64,000 bases of DNA from GCA-2746605 sp963710615 (lineage in GTDB: Bacteria; Bacteroidota; Ignavibacteria; Ignavibacteriales; Melioribacteraceae), in NCBI GenBank assembly GCA_963710615.1, contig CAVQBF010000005.1:124001-188000 (forward strand). The letters run 5' to 3'. The position numbers were made by a program, and so were the translations under genes. Shown in pieces: positions 62,031 through 64,000 of this stretch. Positions within the stretch are counted from its first letter, which is position 1, and the number at the start of each line of letters is the position of its first letter. The notes beneath the pieces are model-generated. The model had not been told where the DNA came from and ran no database searches. It worked only from the letters and a program-made list of their open reading frames with translations.

Positions 62031-62384
62031 ATGCTAAAACTGATCCTATTTTTTGTTTCTCTAAACATTACTTTTGCTTCGGAACCGGTAATTAAAAGTC
62101 TACAATATTTTGCTAATAATAGAATTTCCAAACTTCCCGTATTAAACATCAATTCAAATAATCGTTTAACAATTGAATTCGATATAGAAGCAGAAACTGA
62201 ACCGAACTTTAATATTCGTTTTCAGTTTTGTGATGCTGAGTGGGAGCCTTACGATAATTTACTGCTTGAAGGCATTGGTGAAAATGTAGCGTATAATATT
62301 GATATTGAAAGACTACCAATAACTACGGAGGGAGCACAATATTCTGTCTCTGAAGCAATTCCCAAATCAAAATGTAAAATTTAA
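62031..62384 (+). CDS. Type IX secretion plug-like protein (DUF5103), N-terminal part (frameshifted)
   Basis: 117 residues. A signal peptide (about 1-16, ending TFA) is followed by SLQYFANNRISKLPVLNI, LTIEFDIEAETEPNFNIRFQFCDAEWEPYDNLLLEG and YNIDIERLPITTEGAQYSV. This is the DUF5103 N-terminal beta-domain pattern (C/D-x-D/E-W-x-P). The frame then runs out with SEAIPKSKCKI at 62384. Removing one base near 62357-62358 restores SEAFPNQNVKFNNSGKWMFF and joins the two parts into 402 residues. The family closes the unused SprA pore of the T9SS translocon, or otherwise supports it. Confidence 0.75.
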   Translation: MLKLILFFVSLNITFASEPVIKSLQYFANNRISKLPVLNINSNNRLTIEFDIEAETEPNFNIRFQFCDAEWEPYDNLLLEGIGENVAYNIDIERLPITTEGAQYSVSEAIPKSKCKI

Positions 62385-63240
62385 TAACAGCGGCAAATGG
62401 ATGTTTTTTATTACTGATTCATTTGATGAGGAAATAATTTACGATTATGGAAAGTTCTATGTAGTAGAGAATATTGTGAAATTAAATTCAAGTATTCAGG
62501 ATTGGAGGAGAGAGGGAAGAGTTTCATCAAATAATGCTAATGATAGAGTGCTTAATTTCAAGGTTAATTTTGATTTGCCGGATTCACTTATTCCGTTTAG
62601 AGTTGAGCAGATTGAATTGGTAAAAAATCTTGAAGTTGAATATCCAATTAAACTTGAGAAAGATGCCTTTGCAGAAAACAGAATTTATGAGTGGAACGGG
62701 GCAAATAAATTTGAATTCGGACTTAGAGATTTACAGCCAGGCAATGAATATAGGAGCACTAATTTAAAAGACCACAACCAATATCAATATCCAATTACTC
62801 GCGCTCAATTCGATGGCATAGAGTATTCAAGATTCTATAAGTTAGGCTCAAAAGACATGAACGGTGGTTTCCTGTTGATGGATAAAAAAAATATTTATTC
62901 AGATTATTTGATTACGAAATTTCAATTTAAGCCGCCTGATCCAATCAATGAAGATATTTTTATTGTTGGCTCATTCACAAATTGGGAAGTTTTACCCTGG
63001 TTTAAAATGGAGAAAGAAAATGATCTTTATTCTATAAGCATAGAGCTTAAAAGAGGAGTTTATGATTATCAGTATGTTACCGGACTAATTGTGGATGAAT
63101 TAGTAACACAAATTGATTGGCGTATTTTTGAAGGAAATTTTTGGGACACGGAAAATGTTTATTCCATATTTTTATATTATAAAGCTCCTGAAAAAGGTGA
63201 GTATGATAAAATAATTGGTTTTAAGCAAATTGTGAGATAA
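62359..63240 (+). CDS. Type IX secretion plug-like protein (DUF5103), C-terminal part (continuation in shifted frame)
   Basis: The frame continues FPNQNVKFNNSGKWMFFITD from 62359 and stays open to TAA at 63238-63240; ATG 62401 is interior. Conserved features are FITDSFDEEIIYDYGKFYVVE, an acidic middle with NEYRSTNLKDHNQY, the glycogen-binding-like IFIVGSFTNWEVLPWFKMEKENDLYS and KRGVYDYQYV near the C-terminus, which match the late DUF5103 region. The two parts are one gene broken by a single extra base. The next gene starts 2 bases after the stop. Confidence 0.75.
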   Translation, partial: FPNQNVKFNNSGKWMFFITDSFDEEIIYDYGKFYVVENIVKLNSSIQDWRREGRVSSNNANDRVLNFKVNFDLPDSLIPFRVEQIELVKNLEVEYPIKLEKDAFAENRIYEWNGANKFEFGLRDLQPGNEYRSTNLKDHNQYQYPITRAQFDGIEYSRFYKLGSKDMNGGFLLMDKKNIYSDYLITKFQFKPPDPINEDIFIVGSFTNWEVLPWFKMEKENDLYSISIELKRGVYDYQYVTGLIVDELVTQIDWRIFEGNFWDTENVYSIFLYYKAPEKGEYDKIIGFKQIVR

Positions 63241-63242
63241 TA

Positions 63243-64000
63243 ATGAAAAATCTAAATGTTGGAATAATCGGTACTGGTCATCTTGGCAAAATTCATTCAA
63301 AATTGATGAAAGATGTTACAAGGGCAAATCTTGTTGGTGTTTACGATCTAAACTATGACGTTGCCCAAAGTGTTGCCAAGGAATTGTCAGTAAAAGCTTT
63401 TGAAGACTTAAATGATTTTTTAAAGAATATTGATGCCGTTTCAATAGTTGCAACAACTAGCGCTCATTTTAATTTAATTAAAGAATCACTAAATCAAAAT
63501 GTTCATGTTTTTGTTGAAAAGCCAATTACAAGTACTATCGCTCAAGCAGAAGAAGTTGTAAAATTAGCGGATGACAAGGACTTGAAACTTCAAGTAGGTC
63601 ATATTGAAAGATTTAATGCTGCACTTCTAAGCTTAGAAAAATATCATCTTGATCCAAAATTTATTCAGACGGACAGACTAGCTCAATTTAATCCTAGAGG
63701 AACAGATGTTGCAGTAGTTTTAGATTTAATGATACACGATATTGATATTATTTTAAGTCTGATTAAAAGTAAAGTTAAAGAAGTTAGAGCAAGCGGAGTA
63801 GCAGTAGTTTCCGATAATTTGGATATTGCAAACGCAAGAATTGAATTTGAAAATGGTGCAGTGGCAAATGTAACTGCAAGTAGAATTTCCCAGAAAAAAA
63901 TGAGAAAGATGAGAATGTTTCAACGGGATTCCTATATTTCCGTTGACTTTGATTCTGGTGTTTCAGAAGTTTTCCGATTAATTTCACCGAATGATATGAA
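63243..64000 (+). CDS. Gfo/Idh/MocA-family oxidoreductase (3' truncated by window end)
   Basis: At least 252 residues from ATG 63243; the frame is still open at the window edge. The NAD(P) motif VGIIGTGHLGKIHSKLM opens the protein, followed by SIVATTSAHFNLIKESL, HVFVEKPITSTIAQAEEVV (the EKP motif) and GHIERFNAAL, with the catalytic-type LMIHDIDIIL. Members oxidise or reduce sugars and nucleotide sugars, or act in haem breakdown; here the product is unknown. It starts 2 bases after the plug-like gene, so the two are co-transcribed. Confidence 0.9.
   Translation, partial: MKNLNVGIIGTGHLGKIHSKLMKDVTRANLVGVYDLNYDVAQSVAKELSVKAFEDLNDFLKNIDAVSIVATTSAHFNLIKESLNQNVHVFVEKPITSTIAQAEEVVKLADDKDLKLQVGHIERFNAALLSLEKYHLDPKFIQTDRLAQFNPRGTDVAVVLDLMIHDIDIILSLIKSKVKEVRASGVAVVSDNLDIANARIEFENGAVANVTASRISQKKMRKMRMFQRDSYISVDFDSGVSEVFRLISPNDM

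Overview
The window is a gene-dense, strongly AT-rich bacterial chromosome segment. G+C looks like roughly one third by eye; I did not compute it. I place it in the Bacteroidota/Chlorobi superphylum, most likely near Ignavibacteria. The reasons are a C-terminal sorting tail of the YQNYPNPFNPSTKIEYSL type, a PorZ-like beta-propeller protein, a DUF5103-like type IX secretion (T9SS) plug protein, DUF4296 and DUF1684 lipoproteins, and a menaquinone-type UbiE/MenG methyltransferase. No rRNA, tRNA, CRISPR array, insertion sequence, integrase or phage gene was seen, so this is mostly core genome.

Layout. 1-7.2 kb (+): the end of a T9SS-type secreted protein, a predicted outer-membrane protein, lepA, lepB, a secreted subtilase with a T9SS tail, and an O-methyltransferase. 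7.2-8.4 kb (-): a cysteine-bearing Rrf2 regulator and a YigZ protein. 8.4-13.3 kb (+): uvrA split by a one-base frameshift, an amidohydrolase and rdgB. 13.3-17.1 kb (-): tightly packed rsmA, mgtE, a PAP2-type membrane protein and ubiE/menG. 17.1-18.9 kb (+): a ROK protein without the family zinc motif, and a lipoprotein with every class D beta-lactamase motif. 19-24 kb (-): PHP phosphoesterase, PorZ-like propeller protein and an ABC-F ATPase. 24.3-28.1 kb (+): gap, a terminator, pgk, a terminator, a rhomboid protease and an overlapping DUF4296 lipoprotein. 28-30.6 kb (-): recQ. 30.7-34.7 kb (+): two ATPase/permease ABC modules in tandem. 34.8-41.2 kb (+): 3-hydroxyacyl-CoA dehydrogenase with ackA, an active-site-degenerate SDR, an ECF sigma factor with a membrane partner, and a COG2509-type flavoprotein. 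41.2-48.6 kb (-): a seven-gene run of mutS, DUF1684 lipoprotein, DAHP synthase, prephenate dehydrogenase, DUF6265 lipoprotein, SGNH hydrolase and creatininase-like protein. 48.8-60.2 kb (+): a 1230-residue GH13 protein with unassigned flanking domains, three-subunit pntAA-pntAB-pntB, a GH20 hexosaminidase with a sodium:solute symporter, and a bacteriohemerythrin. 60.2-61.7 kb (-): a second PAP2 protein, DUF190 and crcB. 62.0-64.0 kb (+): the T9SS plug-like gene, also split by one extra base, and the start of a Gfo/Idh/MocA oxidoreductase.

How the genes fit together. The set suggests a heterotrophic, probably fermentative or facultative bacterium. It has glycolysis (gap, pgk), acetate formation (ackA), acyl-CoA reduction, a proton-translocating transhydrogenase, aromatic amino acid synthesis from DAHP to tyrosine, and amino-sugar scavenging (GH20 plus symporter). 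T9SS parts and T9SS-tailed cargo occur in at least four places.

Most interesting items: the GH13 protein with an N-terminal HEIYH motif, a Gly6 linker and an altered region IV; the two one-base frameshifts, each in an otherwise intact conserved gene; the class D beta-lactamase next to the zinc-less ROK protein; and the SDR with a replaced YxxxK motif. I found no convincing wholly new multi-gene system. Motif positions were counted by eye from the translations, and family assignments are recognition without any database search.
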